From Kutzneria buriramensis (GTDB taxonomy: Bacteria; Actinomycetota; Actinomycetes; Mycobacteriales; Pseudonocardiaceae): DNA of 64,000 nt. The notes under the pieces are model-generated. The model did no database searches, was not told the origin of the DNA, and saw only the letters and a list, made by a program, of their open reading frames with translations. Shown here one piece after another: positions 11,790-20,731 of the stretch. Position numbers and translations under genes: made by a program. The stretch spans positions 182,239 through 246,238 of the forward strand of contig NZ_QUNO01000019.1 of the NCBI RefSeq assembly GCF_003387475.1, given 5' to 3'. How positions within the stretch are numbered: position 1 is the stretch's first letter; every line of letters begins with the position of its first letter.

Positions 11790-12275
11790 TCACGGGTTGA
11801 GCCGCCAGACGGCAAAGGTGAGTGCGGCCGCGAACGTCGTCCACGCCCAGTAGGGCAGCAGCAGGGCGGCGGCCGCGCGCTGGATCCGCGCGAACAGCAC
11901 CACCGTCACGGCGATGGCCAGCCACAACGCCACGACCTCGGCGAATGCCGCCCCGAACTGCCGCAGGCCGAAGAAGATCGGCGTCCATGCGGCGTTGAGC
12001 GCCAGCTGCACGCCGTACGCGATCAGCGCCCCGCGTCCCCGACTCGCGCCGGCGCGTAGCCAGACCAGCCAGCCGGCCACTGCGATCGACGCGTAGAGCG
12101 CCGCCCACACGGGGCCGAAGACCCATGCCGGCGGCGCCCAGGAGGGCTGCGCCAGCCGCGCGTAGTCCTGGGCCGTGCGTGTGCTCGCGAGCGCACCGAC
12201 CAGCGCCGCCAGCACCACCGCCAGGGCGAACACCGCGCCGGCGCCCGCCTGGCGGCGCACCGTGAGGACCGTCAT
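11790..12275 (-). CDS. tspO: TspO/MBR family tryptophan-rich sensory protein
   Basis: This integral membrane protein of 161 residues has five helices. The signature PSWAPPAWVFGPVW and the later AAWTPIFFGLR and YWAWTTFAAAL segments are the conserved porphyrin-binding parts of TspO. Bacterial TspO proteins bind or degrade porphyrins and respond to light, oxygen and stress. The ATG at 12275 is 17 bases from a double AATCGATT palindrome shared with the divergent whiB gene, so both promoters probably answer to the same regulator. Its 3' end is 27 bases from the convergent photolyase gene. Confidence 0.92.
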   Translation of the reverse strand: MTVLTVRRQAGAGAVFALAVVLAALVGALASTRTAQDYARLAQPSWAPPAWVFGPVWAALYASIAVAGWLVWLRAGASRGRGALIAYGVQLALNAAWTPIFFGLRQFGAAFAEVVALWLAIAVTVVLFARIQRAAAALLLPYWAWTTFAAALTFAVWRLNP

Positions 12276-12291
12276 CGTCGCCTCCCGACTT

Positions 12292-12312
12292 GAATCGATT
12301 TCGAATCGATTC
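12292..12312. promoter_or_regulatory. Double AATCGATT operator between tspO and whiB
   Basis: GAATCGATT occurs at 12292-12300 and GAATCGATTC at 12303-12312, one helical turn apart; the AATCGATT core is itself palindromic. It lies 17 bases from the tspO start and 47 bases from the whiB start. A closely matching site lies at 13954-13975, upstream of the MerR/cobalamin-binding regulator. The match suggests that regulator binds both. Direct binding is inference. Confidence 0.6.
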
Positions 12313-12358
12313 TAGGCTTGCGATGTCCGGTCCGCCCGGTGAGCGACAGGAGACCGCC

Positions 12359-12661
12359 ATGCCCGACGTGAGCCGACTGCCCCGTCCGGTCGCCGAGACC
12401 TGGGACTGGCAGCTCCGCGCCGCCTGCCGCGGCCAGGACAGCGCCGTGTTCTTCCATCCCGGCAACGAGCGGGGGTGCCACCGGGAGGAGCGCGAAAGCC
12501 GGGCCAAGCAGGTCTGCGCCCGCTGCCCCGTGCTCGATCGCTGTCGGGAGCACGCCCTCAGCGTGGAGGAGTCGTTCGGCATCTGGGGCGGCCTGACCGA
12601 GGTGGAACTCCGCTCTCTGATCACCCAGCGCCGTCGCGCCGGGCGTCGGCACACGCCATGA
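12359..12661 (+). CDS. WhiB-family iron-sulfur transcription factor
   Basis: This protein of 100 residues has the Wbl layout: an AAC cysteine, then the CARCPVLDRC cluster motif (four cysteines for a 4Fe-4S cluster), a GIWGG turn and a basic C-terminus (QRRRAGRRH). Wbl proteins act with the primary sigma factor and respond to oxygen, NO or redox. ATG at 12359 has GACAGGAGA upstream; the open frame continues to 12290 but without family similarity. The stop overlaps the next gene by ATGA. Its promoter contains the AATCGATT operator shared with tspO. Confidence 0.92.
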   Translation: MPDVSRLPRPVAETWDWQLRAACRGQDSAVFFHPGNERGCHREERESRAKQVCARCPVLDRCREHALSVEESFGIWGGLTEVELRSLITQRRRAGRRHTP

Positions 12662-13155
12662 CCGGCGCCGCGAGCGGACTCGTCGACCGAGCGAGCAGGC
12701 TGATCTGGGCTGTCCTGGTCGACGCCGGCCGATGCGATCTCGCCGACGTGGTGGCCGATCGCCTCGCCGGAATGCCCGGCCCTGACCTGCGGATCCGGGC
12801 GACAGGCGCGTTACGGGCGGTGCTCGGGGGAGTGATGGCCGAGCGGGACGCGGTGGAACTCGTCCGGCGGGGCATCACCCGTGACGAACTCGCCCTGCTC
12901 GCCGAGGCCGACCGCCGGCTGGTCGAACGCGTCAACACGACGCGTGACGTCGACGCGGCCGGCCGGCGTCGAGCGGTCCGGGTCGTCACCGGCCTGCTGG
13001 ACCGGGTCGCCCAGGTGCTGAGTGCCGCTCACACGGGGATGCCGCAGATCTCCGACACCACGTCCACCGCGCCCCGCAGCGAGCGGACCTGCCGCACCTC
13101 GGGCGGCACCGCCTCCGGCATCCAACCGGGACCGGCGACCACGACCGTCGTGTGA
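12658..13155 (+). CDS. Hypothetical protein translationally coupled to whiB
   Basis: This predicted protein of 165 residues starts inside the whiB stop (ATGA). The first ~125 residues are helical and rich in Ala, Arg, Asp and Leu (for example RAVRVVTGLLDRVAQVL), with no motif I can name. The last ~40 residues lie antisense to the 3' end of the MerR-type regulator gene and read as low-complexity Ser/Thr/Pro, so this long convergent overlap may be an accident of a missing stop. Coupling to whiB suggests shared expression. The function is unknown. Confidence 0.55.
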   Translation: MTGAASGLVDRASRLIWAVLVDAGRCDLADVVADRLAGMPGPDLRIRATGALRAVLGGVMAERDAVELVRRGITRDELALLAEADRRLVERVNTTRDVDAAGRRRAVRVVTGLLDRVAQVLSAAHTGMPQISDTTSTAPRSERTCRTSGGTASGIQPGPATTTVV

Positions 13156-13901
13156 CCGGACGCCAGCAGGTCGTCGAGCGGGACGAGGCCGGCCAGCGCG
13201 ACGGTGTGCGCCCACACGACCGTCGCGGAAGGGCGAAGTTGATCGACGGCCTTGACCAGCGCCGGCGCGGGGACCCGCGGCCCCAGGCTCCGATGGGCGC
13301 AGCCCCGCTCCGACAGAACCGCCGCCAACGCGTCGAGGGGCAGAGTGTGCTGCTCGTCCGGGGCGCACGCGAGCAGCACCGGCAACCGGCCGCGCTCCTG
13401 CGCCGCCGGGATCTGCCGCAACGCGTGCTGGACGCTCGCGCTCGCCATGTGCTCGACCTCGATGGCCGACCCGTTCCCGAGTTCGACCAGCACCGGGGTG
13501 AACACCTGCTCCCACGCCGTGGCCACGTCGTGCTCGGCGATCAGCCGCCGGGCGAGGTCGCGCATCAGCGGGGCGTCCAGGCGTGCGGCCGCGCGGAGGA
13601 AGCCTCGCACCGCGGCCGCCGGTGCGAGCGGCTCGACGGCGGGGCCCGGGGACTGGGACTCCGCGGACTCGCCGCGGGCAATGGCGGCGGCCGCGGCCGT
13701 GCTCATGCCACTGGCGGTGAGCGCGACCATGCGGCGCAGCCGGCGCTCGTCGCCCTCGCTGTAGCGTCGGTGCCGCCCGTCCTCACGGACGGTCGGTCCC
13801 AGACCGTACCGACGGTCCCAGGTGCGCAGGGTGTTGGGCGAGACACCCAGCATGCGGGCCAACGCACCCGGGGTCCACTCCGGCTCCCCAGGACTGGTCA
13901 T
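13029..13901 (-). CDS. MerR-type regulator with cobalamin-binding domain (LitR/CarH-like)
   Basis: This protein of 290 residues has an N-terminal MerR helix-turn-helix (WTPGALARMLGVSPNTLRTWDRRYG, shown in part, with GRHRRYSEGDERRL). It is followed by a four-helix module (EVEHMASAS) and a Rossmann-like B12-binding domain whose DEQHTLPL corresponds to the cobalt-coordinating His motif. Such proteins are light-sensing repressors that use adenosylcobalamin. The Trp that caps the cobalamin in CarH (ten residues before the EH pair) is absent here, and the usual Gly after the His motif is Pro. ATG at 13901 has GAGG 9 bases upstream; GTG at 13907 is the alternative. An AATCGAT-type operator lies 53 bases upstream, as expected for autoregulation. 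Confidence 0.85.
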   Translation of the reverse strand: MTSPGEPEWTPGALARMLGVSPNTLRTWDRRYGLGPTVREDGRHRRYSEGDERRLRRMVALTASGMSTAAAAAIARGESAESQSPGPAVEPLAPAAAVRGFLRAAARLDAPLMRDLARRLIAEHDVATAWEQVFTPVLVELGNGSAIEVEHMASASVQHALRQIPAAQERGRLPVLLACAPDEQHTLPLDALAAVLSERGCAHRSLGPRVPAPALVKAVDQLRPSATVVWAHTVALAGLVPLDDLLASGHTTVVVAGPGWMPEAVPPEVRQVRSLRGAVDVVSEICGIPV

Positions 13902-13953
13902 CGGCACCCGCCTCAGTGATTGCGCTCGTCACTGTCGGCCGGCAGTCTATCCC

Positions 13954-13975
13954 GAAATCGATCCGAAAACGATTC
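13954..13975. promoter_or_regulatory. AATCGAT-type operator upstream of the LitR/CarH-like gene
   Basis: The sequence is GAAATCGAT, CC, then GAAAACGATTC. Read on the minus strand (the direction of the regulator gene) it matches the tspO/whiB site over most of its 21 bases. It sits 53 bases upstream of the regulator's ATG. No further copy was seen near the photolyase or haem-protein genes. Confidence 0.55.
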
Positions 13976-14029
13976 AGGCTGGGTGGTGTCCGGACGTCAG
14001 CAGGCGATGTCGCCGTCGTCCACGGTCGG

Positions 14030-14650
14030 CTATCCGCCGTTGAGCAGACCCGCGCCGACGAGGGTGCGACTGGGGATGACGCGCAGGACGGTGAGCACGG
14101 CGGTCGGGATCAGCACGGTCAGCCCGGCCAGCCAGAGGATCTCCAGGTGTCCGTTGGCGATTGCGCCCAGCCACGAGTGCACGATGATCAGCGCAACCGC
14201 GGGGTAGGCGGTCTGGTGCAGGCGCAACCACCGCCGGTAGACGAAGAATCTGACCAGCCCGGTCGAGATCATGATGGCCGCCATCACCTCGACGCCGACG
14301 ATACCGAGCGCCCAGCGCAACTGGCCCCCGCCGACCAGCGGCACGAGGACGTTGATCCATCCGAACGTCTCGTCGGAGTCGGTGAGAAAGAGAAAGCTGG
14401 CCGTGTGTATGCCGCCGAACGCGAGGGCGAAGGTCGCCAGCACCATGTGCGTGCTGCGGACGGCCTGTCGGCCCGTGAGCTTCGCCACCCACCCCGTGGC
14501 GGTGAAGATTCCCCACACCAGGGTCATGCAGGTCAACGCGTAGGACAGCCTGGCGTTGAGCTGGGCGACCTGGCGCACGCCGGTGTCGTGCGGGGAGTGC
14601 ACTGCTGGTGAGGTGATCAACTGGGTCAGGGCGGTCAACTGCGGCGACAC
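14030..14650 (-). CDS. Ferric-reductase-like transmembrane haem protein
   Basis: This predicted six-helix membrane protein of 206 residues carries two histidine pairs with spacing H-x13-H (STHMVLATFALAFGGIH) and H-x12-H (LHQTAYPAVALIIVH). That is the arrangement used to hold two b-type haems in ferric reductases and NADPH oxidases. It lacks the FAD/NAD cytoplasmic domain, so it would need a separate electron donor. The GTG start at 14650 follows GGGAGGA by 7 bases. It faces the same way as the LitR/CarH-like gene, with a 128-base gap. Confidence 0.75.
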   Translation of the reverse strand: MSPQLTALTQLITSPAVHSPHDTGVRQVAQLNARLSYALTCMTLVWGIFTATGWVAKLTGRQAVRSTHMVLATFALAFGGIHTASFLFLTDSDETFGWINVLVPLVGGGQLRWALGIVGVEVMAAIMISTGLVRFFVYRRWLRLHQTAYPAVALIIVHSWLGAIANGHLEILWLAGLTVLIPTAVLTVLRVIPSRTLVGAGLLNGG

Positions 14651-15383
14651 TTGAGTTCCTCCCGGATGGTCGCATGAGCGCGGCCGCGTCGATCGAGATG
14701 GCGCGGTTCGCACTCGGGTCGATCGAACGGCCGGCGGTCGGACGTCACTTCTTGTCGGCCCGGTCGAGCGGCTGCCGAGAATTTCGGCTTGCCTGGGATT
14801 CATCTCGGGACGACCGGGTTGCGGCTCTACTACGACGACGCGATCTCGACGGTTCATCGACCGTTCTCGTCGCCGCAGGTTTTCGGTGTGTCGACCGGTC
14901 GGTGCCGGCAATAGTGCGATCCCCGGCGCGGGGATCGGCTCCGACTGCCGTTGGGTGACAGTTTCTCGACTCGCCCTCGGACGACTCCGCTGAGCGGCCA
15001 CGGCGGGGGTGTCGACAGCGTCCGCCCGCGCGTCCGAACCGCCGTCGACGGCGTGGAAGATGGCGGCGTCCAGGGCTGGTTGGCCGGATCGGGCAGGGCC
15101 ATTGGGCTCTGCCGGCCGATGCCCACGTGCCCTGTCCGGCATCGACCTAGGCGTGTGATCTTCACTCCCGAATGCGAGGTCGGGCCCGTGGGCGGCCCGA
15201 AGGGTGATGACACGACAGGGTTTTCGTGAATTCACGTTCGTGTGCCGACCCGAAGCGTTCATACGGCAGCCGAATTGCGTGACGTGGCGCGTGGAATTGG
15301 TGCTTGCCCGGCCGGGGGCAATAGACCTGTGCCGGTTCCCGGATCATCAGCGCTGCTTCAGGCTGGCTCGCTACGTTCCGCAC
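14651..15383. other. Gene-free region upstream of the sulfatase gene
   Basis: This stretch of 733 bases has short open frames on both strands, but none has coding-type composition, a good ribosome binding site or recognisable protein features. It has somewhat more A/T than its surroundings. It probably holds the promoters of the divergent haem-protein and sulfatase genes. I could not fold any convincing RNA gene by eye. Confidence 0.4.
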
Positions 15384-16880
15384 ATGAGCGCAAACGGATT
15401 AGCTCGCAGCCGATGGGCCGTTGCCGCGACCGCGTTGGCTCTCGTCACCACTGCCTGCGCGTTGCCCGGAGCCCGGGCGGCGTCGAACGCCGGCCATGCC
15501 AAACCGAACATCGTGTTCGTGCTGACCGACGACCTGGCCACCAACCTCGTCCAGTACATGCCGCACGTGCAGGCGCTGGCCAAGGCCGGAACGTCCTTCA
15601 GCAACTACACCGTCACCGACTCGCTGTGCTGCCCGTCCCGGTCGTCGCTGTTCTCCGGGCGGTTCCCGCACGACACCGGCATCTACACCAACGGCGGCAA
15701 CGACGGCGGCTTCGGCACCTTCCACGCCAGGGGCGAGGAGAAGGACACCGTCGCCACCTCGTTGCAGCAGGCCGGCTACCGCACCGGCATGATGGGCAAG
15801 TACCTCAACGGCTACCAGCCCGCGTCCACTCTGGACGGTCAGGCCGACTACGTCCCGCCGGGCTGGTCGACCTGGGACGTCGCCGGCGACGGCTATCCCG
15901 AGTTCAACTACGACCTGAACGAGAACCACAAGGTGGTGCACTACGGCAGCCAGCCGAAGGACTACCTCACCGACGTGCTCAGCGGCAAGGCGTCGGACTT
16001 CATCACCTCGTCCGCGACCGCGCATTCGCCGTTCTTCCTCGAGGTGGCGACCTTCGCGCCGCATGCGCCGTACACGCCCGCGCCGGCCGACGCCAACTCG
16101 TTCCCCGGGCTGACGGCGCCGGAAGGGCCGGCCTACGACACGCTGCCCACGGATCCGCCGGCCTGGCTGGCCGGCCGCGCTCCGTTGACGGCGCAGGAGC
16201 AGCAGAACATCGACACCAGCTTCCGCAAGCGGGTGCAGGCGGTGCAGGCCGTCGACCGGATGATCGCCTCGATCGAGCACACGCTGTCGACGGCGGGTGT
16301 CGCCGGCGACACCGACATCGTGTTCAGCTCCGACAACGGCTACCACATGGGCGAATACCGGCTCAATCCCGGAAAGATGACGGCGTTCGACACCGACGTC
16401 AACGTGCCGCTCATCGTCTCCGGACCAGGTGTGCCGGCCGGTCGCACGTCCAGCGCGCCGGTCGAGAACATCGACCTGCGGCCGACCTTCGCCGACCTGG
16501 CGGGGGCGAATACGCCGACCGACGTCGACGGGCACACGTTGGCCCGGCTGCTGACGGACGACAACCCGGCCGATTGGCGCACTGCCGCGTTGATCGAGCA
16601 CCACGGACCGGACACCAATCCCGACGACCCGGACTTCCCGGCAGCCAACAGCGGTAACCCGACCAGCTACGAGGCGCTGCGCACCGCGGCCTACACCTAT
16701 GTGGAGTACAGCGACGGCGGGACCGAGTACTACGACCGGCGATCCGATCCGCACGAGCTGCACAACACCGTGAAGCAGCTGCCGGCCGCGACGCTGACGG
16801 CCCTGCACGACGATCTGCGAGCGATGACCGCCTGTCACGGCCAGGTCTCTTGCTGGCACGCGGCTCACTTGGCGCACTGA
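15384..16880 (+). CDS. Secreted sulfatase
   Basis: This protein of 498 residues has an N-terminal signal peptide ending around TACALPGARA; Cys at that point could also be lipidated. It is followed by a sulfatase domain. KPNIVFVLTDD supplies metal-binding Asp residues, CCPSRSSLFSGR is the C-x-P-S-R motif whose first Cys is converted to formylglycine, GKYLNGY is the second signature, and VFSSDNGYHMGE binds calcium. It resembles N-acetylglucosamine-6-sulfatase/arylsulfatase-type enzymes. ATG at 15384 gives a proper signal peptide; the frame is open to 15204 without one. A strong hairpin follows the stop. Confidence 0.9.
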   Translation: MSANGLARSRWAVAATALALVTTACALPGARAASNAGHAKPNIVFVLTDDLATNLVQYMPHVQALAKAGTSFSNYTVTDSLCCPSRSSLFSGRFPHDTGIYTNGGNDGGFGTFHARGEEKDTVATSLQQAGYRTGMMGKYLNGYQPASTLDGQADYVPPGWSTWDVAGDGYPEFNYDLNENHKVVHYGSQPKDYLTDVLSGKASDFITSSATAHSPFFLEVATFAPHAPYTPAPADANSFPGLTAPEGPAYDTLPTDPPAWLAGRAPLTAQEQQNIDTSFRKRVQAVQAVDRMIASIEHTLSTAGVAGDTDIVFSSDNGYHMGEYRLNPGKMTAFDTDVNVPLIVSGPGVPAGRTSSAPVENIDLRPTFADLAGANTPTDVDGHTLARLLTDDNPADWRTAALIEHHGPDTNPDDPDFPAANSGNPTSYEALRTAAYTYVEYSDGGTEYYDRRSDPHELHNTVKQLPAATLTALHDDLRAMTACHGQVSCWHAAHLAH

Positions 16881-16890
16881 ATCCGAACCG

Positions 16891-16927
16891 GTGCGTGGTC
16901 GGCGTCGACAATCCGCCGGCCACGCAC
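16891..16927 (+). terminator. Hairpin terminator after the sulfatase gene
   Basis: A 14-base stem (16891-16904 with 16914-16927, one G-U pair) encloses a nine-base loop, beginning 11 bases after the sulfatase stop. There is no U-tract, which is usual for actinomycete terminators. Confidence 0.6.
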
Positions 16928-17037
16928 GGCGCGTCGTTCGCGGAGCCGGGCGGCGTCCGCGCTGGACGCGTGCCCCACCTCGTCCGCGACTGATGCAGAA
17001 CTACGTTGGTGTGGCGTCACACCGGTCGGGGTAGCCG

Positions 17038-17664
17038 GTGGCGGTGATGAGGCAACCACTGCGTGCGCTGCGCCAGGTCGTCACGAGCCGGCCCGTGATG
17101 CGGATTCCGGATCGGGCCAGTGACGTCGAGAGTGCCACGCTGCGCTATCTGCTGTACGTGCTGCTGCCCGCGTGGTTCGCGCCAGGCGTCCTGGACTGGT
17201 GGCAGCACCGCCGCACGGACATCGAGCACACCGCCGGCGTCAAGGAATCGGCGATTCACCTGTTGATGATGGCCGAGGTGGGTGTGCCGATCACGCTGGT
17301 GCTGCTGTGCGAGGTCAACCCGGCGGTGCTGACGGCGATGGCCGTGGCGGTGGCCGCGCACGAGGCGACCGCCCTGTGGGACGTGAAGACGGCGGTCGAC
17401 AGCGGGCGCGAGGTGCGGCCGATCGAGCAGCACATCCACAGCTTCCTGGAGTCGCTGCCGTTCATGGGCACGGCGGCGATCGCCTGTCTGCACTGGAAAC
17501 AGGTCCGCGAGCTGGTGAAGGCTGATGGCGCGTGGCGGTTCCAGTGGAAGAAGAACCCGTTGCCGAGCAACTACCTCACGGGTGTCGCGGCGGCGATCGC
17601 CGGCCTGATCGCGTTGCCGTACGGGGAGGAGCTGTTGCGGTGCCTGCGGGCCAGGCTCCGCTGA
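17038..17664 (+). CDS. Hypothetical membrane protein
   Basis: This predicted protein of 208 residues has about five hydrophobic helices and several conserved-looking polar groups between them (DWWQHRRTDIEHT, AHEATALWDVKTA, PIEQHIHSFLESLPF). His, Asp and Glu in these groups could bind metal. I know it only as an uncharacterised actinobacterial and proteobacterial membrane family. The GTG at 17038 is chosen because GGGG ends 6 bases upstream; ATG at 17047 is possible. Confidence 0.75.
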   Translation: MAVMRQPLRALRQVVTSRPVMRIPDRASDVESATLRYLLYVLLPAWFAPGVLDWWQHRRTDIEHTAGVKESAIHLLMMAEVGVPITLVLLCEVNPAVLTAMAVAVAAHEATALWDVKTAVDSGREVRPIEQHIHSFLESLPFMGTAAIACLHWKQVRELVKADGAWRFQWKKNPLPSNYLTGVAAAIAGLIALPYGEELLRCLRARLR

Positions 17665-17683
17665 GCCCGGCCCGCGCGACCGC

Positions 17684-18817
<1,134 letters not shown>

Positions 18818-18986
18818 GCGTTCGGCGTACCCGCGTCGTCGGTGCGAAAACGTCGGCGCCACCCGCCCGCCGCACCAGGTTCGACGAGCACCGCTCGACG
18901 GCACCGGCCCAGCGCTCCCGGCGGCTGATCGGCTCACCGACCGTCCCCTGGGCCGGCCCGAACGGTCCGATGTGGTTGGCTGACGC

Positions 18987-19580
18987 GTGGACAATGAGGC
19001 GCTGCTGGTCCGCCGTGGGTTCGTCTTGGAGTACGTCACGCTGGGCTGGAACGTGGTCGGCATCGTCGTGCTCGCCGTCACCGCGATCGCCGCGCGCTCG
19101 GTCGCGCTGGCCGGCTTCGGCCTGGACTCGCTGATCGAGATCGGCGCGTCGATCGTCGTGGTGTGGGAGCTGTCGGACACGCACCGCCAGCGCCAGCGAC
19201 GTGCGTTGCAGCTGATCGGCGTCGCGTTCGCTCTACTGGCGCTCTACCTGGCCGCGCAGTCCACAGTGGTGTTGGTCAACGGCGACCGTCCCGGGCACAG
19301 CCCGGGAGGTATCGCGTGGACCGCGCTCACCGCCGTCGTGATGTTCACGCTCGCCGCCGGCAAGGCCCGCACCGGGGCGGCGCTGGACAACCCGGTGCTG
19401 CGCACCGAGGGGCGGGTCACCCTCGTCGACGGCATCCTGGCCGCGGCCGTCCTGGTCGGGCTCGTGCTCAACGCCGCCCTGGGATGGTGGTGGGCCGACC
19501 CCGTCGCCGGCTACGTCCTGGTCTTCTACGCCGCCCGCGAGGTCTACGCGATCTTCTTCGCCCGGTCGGACGAGAACTGA
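18987..19580 (+). CDS. Small CDF-like cation transporter
   Basis: This protein of 197 residues contains the membrane part of a cation-diffusion-facilitator-type transporter, with metal-site helices FGLDSLIEIGASIVV and WWWADPVAGYVLVFY. It lacks the long cytoplasmic C-terminal domain of classical CDF proteins (about 300 residues). It probably exports Zn2+ or a similar divalent cation. The GTG start at 18987 is the only start near the family N-terminus. A second, related transporter gene converges on it 26 bases downstream. Confidence 0.8.
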   Translation: MDNEALLVRRGFVLEYVTLGWNVVGIVVLAVTAIAARSVALAGFGLDSLIEIGASIVVVWELSDTHRQRQRRALQLIGVAFALLALYLAAQSTVVLVNGDRPGHSPGGIAWTALTAVVMFTLAAGKARTGAALDNPVLRTEGRVTLVDGILAAAVLVGLVLNAALGWWWADPVAGYVLVFYAAREVYAIFFARSDEN

Positions 19581-19606
19581 CCGGCCGGCGCCACCGCGGT
19601 GGGCGC

Positions 19607-20272
19607 TCAGCAGCAGCCGTCACCGCGCCAGGACTCGACGCCCTCCCACACCGCCAGCCCGGCGATGCCCAGTCCGACCACCGGGTCCAGCCACCACCAG
19701 CCGAACGCGACATTGGCCAGCAGGCCCACCAGCACCGCCGCCGCCAGGTACGCGCACAGCAGGTTCTGGGCTCCCTCACCGCTGGTCGCCCCCGAACCCA
19801 GCCGGCCACCCAGGCGCTTCTTCGCCACGCCCAGCAGTGGCATCACGATCAAGCTGGCGATCGACAGGCCGATGCCCAGCCAACTGATGCCCGCGTGATC
19901 GCCGGCGACCAGGGTTGTGACCGCGTCGTAGGCGATGTAGGGGGCCAGCAGGAAGAACGTGACCGCGACGGCCTTCCGCGCGCGGGCCTCGGCGGTCTCG
20001 GACAGGGTGCGGGCGCCGGTGAATCGCCAGACGACGATCATGCTGGCCAGTCCTTCGATGGCGGAGTCCAGGCCGAAGCCCAGCAGCGCGACCGAGCCGG
20101 CCAGGACCGCCGCGACGATGGCCACCGTGCCCTCGGCGGCCATGTAGGCCAGCGACAACCAGGACAGCAGCCGAGCCTGCCGGGCGTCGCGGCGCCAGTT
20201 CTCGTCTCGCCGCACCGGTGCGGCCGCGCAGCAGTCGACCTGGTCCTGGACCGGCTGGTCGGCGGTGCTCAC
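19607..20272 (-). CDS. CDF-like cation transporter, co-transcribed with an ArsR sensor
   Basis: This protein of 221 residues is a paralogue of the convergent neighbour, with helices FGLDSAIEGLASMIVV and WWWLDPVVGLGIAG. Its N-terminus has a CC pair and its C-terminus ends in CC, which could bind soft metals. The GTG start at 20272 overlaps the ArsR stop (GTGA) and is preceded by GAGGAGG, so the pair is translationally coupled. Co-expression with a CmtR-like sensor predicts cadmium, lead or zinc efflux. Confidence 0.8.
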   Translation of the reverse strand: MSTADQPVQDQVDCCAAAPVRRDENWRRDARQARLLSWLSLAYMAAEGTVAIVAAVLAGSVALLGFGLDSAIEGLASMIVVWRFTGARTLSETAEARARKAVAVTFFLLAPYIAYDAVTTLVAGDHAGISWLGIGLSIASLIVMPLLGVAKKRLGGRLGSGATSGEGAQNLLCAYLAAAVLVGLLANVAFGWWWLDPVVGLGIAGLAVWEGVESWRGDGCC

Positions 20273-20637
20273 GACGGGTCCTCCTCGCAGCAGGCGTCGA
20301 TGCCGTACGTGGGGCACAGCGCGACGGCCTTGCCGGTGGCGGCCAGCACCGGCTCGGCGGCGGCGAGGATGTCGATCACGGTCGGCTGGGCCAGCCGGAA
20401 CAGCGAAGCCCGGCCCTGTGGCAGGGAATCGACCAGGCCGCAGTCGCGCAGGCAGGCCAGGTGCTTGGAGACCGTGGACTGCGCCAGCCCCAGCGTGGCG
20501 ACCAGGTCGACCACCCGAGCCGGTCCACCGGCGAGTTGACGCAGGATCGCCAGTCGAGCGGGGTCGCCGAGCGACCGGAACAACGCCGCTGCCGGCGCCA
20601 GTTCGACCCGCTGTACCTCAAGATCGGGGGATGTCAT
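20269..20637 (-). CDS. ArsR/SmtB-family metalloregulator, CmtR-like
   Basis: This winged-helix repressor of about 122 residues has its recognition region QSTVSKHLACLRDCGLV containing the C-L-x-x-C pair. Its C-terminus is rich in Cys (LCPTYGIDACC). The same arrangement, two Cys in the DNA-reading helix plus a C-terminal Cys, forms the Cd/Pb site of mycobacterial CmtR. ATG at 20637 or GTG at 20643 may start it; the mRNA may be leaderless. It is coupled to the CDF-like transporter gene and probably represses its own promoter until metal binds. Confidence 0.85.
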   Translation of the reverse strand: MTSPDLEVQRVELAPAAALFRSLGDPARLAILRQLAGGPARVVDLVATLGLAQSTVSKHLACLRDCGLVDSLPQGRASLFRLAQPTVIDILAAAEPVLAATGKAVALCPTYGIDACCEEDPS

Positions 20638-20645
20638 CGCCACTG

Positions 20646-20660
20646 GGCGATATTAGCGCC
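20646..20660 (-). promoter_or_regulatory. Palindromic ArsR operator overlapping a -10 element
   Basis: GGCGATATTAGCGCC is an inverted repeat with one mismatched pair. On the minus strand it contains TAATAT, a good -10 hexamer, placed so that transcription would begin at or next to the GTG/ATG start. Binding of the ArsR protein here would block the promoter. Confidence 0.5.
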
Positions 20661-20718
20661 ATGTACGCGCCGTCCGCTGCGAGCGGACGTCACTGCTGGT
20701 CGGAAGCGGTGAGTGATG

Positions 20719-20724
20719 CATAAT
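20719..20724 (+). promoter_or_regulatory. -10 element of a probable leaderless transcript
   Basis: CATAAT lies so that transcription would start near 20731, at the ATG of the following gene (20732). No ribosome binding site is present, which fits leaderless translation. Confidence 0.35.
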
Positions 20725-20731
20725 CGAACGT

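Noticed and set aside
14674..15229. Two overlapping small plus-strand frames upstream of the sulfatase gene
   Set aside because: No ribosome binding sites, no motifs, and Arg/Ser-rich composition; treated as non-coding.
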